Shown here one piece after another: positions 12,535-12,835 of a DNA stretch of 12,835 nucleotides; within the stretch, counting starts at the first letter, position 1; each line of letters starts with the position of its first letter. The DNA is from Planctomycetes bacterium RIFCSPHIGHO2_12_FULL_52_36. Its GTDB lineage: Bacteria; Planctomycetota; Brocadiia; Brocadiales; Bathyanammoxibiaceae. The stretch spans positions 1-12,835 of the forward strand of contig MHYW01000022.1 of assembly GCA_001828545.1 (NCBI GenBank), given 5' to 3'. A model generated the notes under the pieces. That model made no database searches. It had not been told where the DNA came from and saw only the letters and a list, made by a program, of their open reading frames with translations. The position numbers and the translations under genes were made by a program.

Positions 12535-12835
12535 ATGGACGACTACGGTTACCTAGCAGCCAGGATAAGGGGGATGAAGGGGAGGTTACTGCCTGGGGAT
12601 TTCTTCCAGGGGCTTCTTGAGCAGAAGGAGTTGATGAAGGTGGCGGATTCCCTGCTTAGCTCTCCGTATGGGGAGGATATGTCTGTGGCCCTGGCAGGGG
12701 AGTCAGGCTTGTTAGCAGTGGAGAAGGCCCTTCGTCGCAACCTTTATAGGGTATTCAGAAAGGTATTCCAGATGTGTAGTGAGGAGCCCCGCCGCCTGCT
12801 GAGGGTACTGCTAGGAAAGTGGGATGTATATAACA
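12535..12835 (+). CDS. atpC: V/A-type ATPase subunit C (AC39/V0D family), N-terminal part
   Basis: This subunit couples the central rotor to the proteolipid ring (NtpC, subunit d in eukaryotes). The visible 100 codons read MDDYGYLAARIRGMKGRLLP, then DFFQGLLEQKELMKVADSLLSS, and later RRLLRVLLGKWDVYN at the window edge. The paired blocks YxxARIRxMKxRLL and LLxxxWDVYN are hallmark positions of the AC39 family. It starts immediately after the K stop with no obvious Shine-Dalgarno, so coupling to K translation is likely. In Thermus and Enterococcus an E subunit gene sits between K/L and C; here it does not. The remaining two thirds and the catalytic A/B genes lie beyond the window. Confidence 0.93.
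   Translation, partial: MDDYGYLAARIRGMKGRLLPGDFFQGLLEQKELMKVADSLLSSPYGEDMSVALAGESGLLAVEKALRRNLYRVFRKVFQMCSEEPRRLLRVLLGKWDVYN

Noticed and set aside
1..12835. Mobile elements, CRISPR arrays, rRNA and tRNA genes.
   Set aside because: No transposase or integrase, no regularly spaced repeats and no tRNA-like cloverleaf were seen by reading; a covariance scan could not be run.

Overview
The window comes from a bacterium with a roughly balanced base composition. Its Gram-negative-type genes include a paired SPFH membrane system, secreted or periplasmic small proteins and an A/V-type ATPase. A histone-fold protein and a V-type rotary ATPase together are unusual for a bacterium. They would fit a planctomycete or anammox-type lineage, or another deep-branching phylum, but nothing here settles the taxonomy and I hold it loosely. 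I see no mobile element genes, rRNA, tRNA or CRISPR array; this reads as chromosomal housekeeping and envelope DNA.

Layout. At 1-375 (minus) lies the N-terminal part of glutamate 5-kinase (proB), running off the left edge. Divergent from it, at 503-694 (plus), is a 63-residue bacterial histone with its own promoter and a strong ribosome binding site. From 5483 down to 738 (minus) runs a compact likely operon of five genes: a two-cluster Fe-S oxidoreductase of the GlcF/GlpC type, RidA, an NDUFA9-like SDR epimerase, an exported SRPBCC protein, and GatB. Spacings are 24 nt, 4 nt, a 4-nt overlap and 57 nt. At 5681-6700 (plus) is an exported coiled-coil protein. It meets two SPFH proteins (8921-6733, minus) head-on at a shared hairpin terminator. 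An exported TPR protein (9807-9112, minus) is divergent from the start of a V-type ATPase operon: subunit I (10282-12195), proteolipid K (12199-12534) and the N-terminus of the AC39/C-type subunit (12535 to the right edge).

Regulation is unusually readable. Six sigma70-like promoters have TTGACA or TTGATA -35 boxes. One is a perfect TTGACA-16-TATAAT in front of the SPFH pair. Another puts the predicted transcript start of the Fe-S gene almost on its ATG, suggesting a leaderless mRNA. The most striking non-coding element is a 91-bp imperfect palindrome at 9980-10070. It is centred at 10025, and the -35 boxes of the two divergent promoters (TPR gene and V-ATPase operon) are equidistant from that centre.

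How the genes work together: the V-ATPase genes build the membrane sector and central connector of an ion-translocating rotary enzyme. The SPFH pair probably forms a membrane scaffold. GatB serves tRNA amidation, RidA removes reactive enamines and ProB starts proline synthesis. The strongest candidate for something under-described is the bacterial histone; the strongest structural oddity is the symmetric palindrome between the two divergent promoters.
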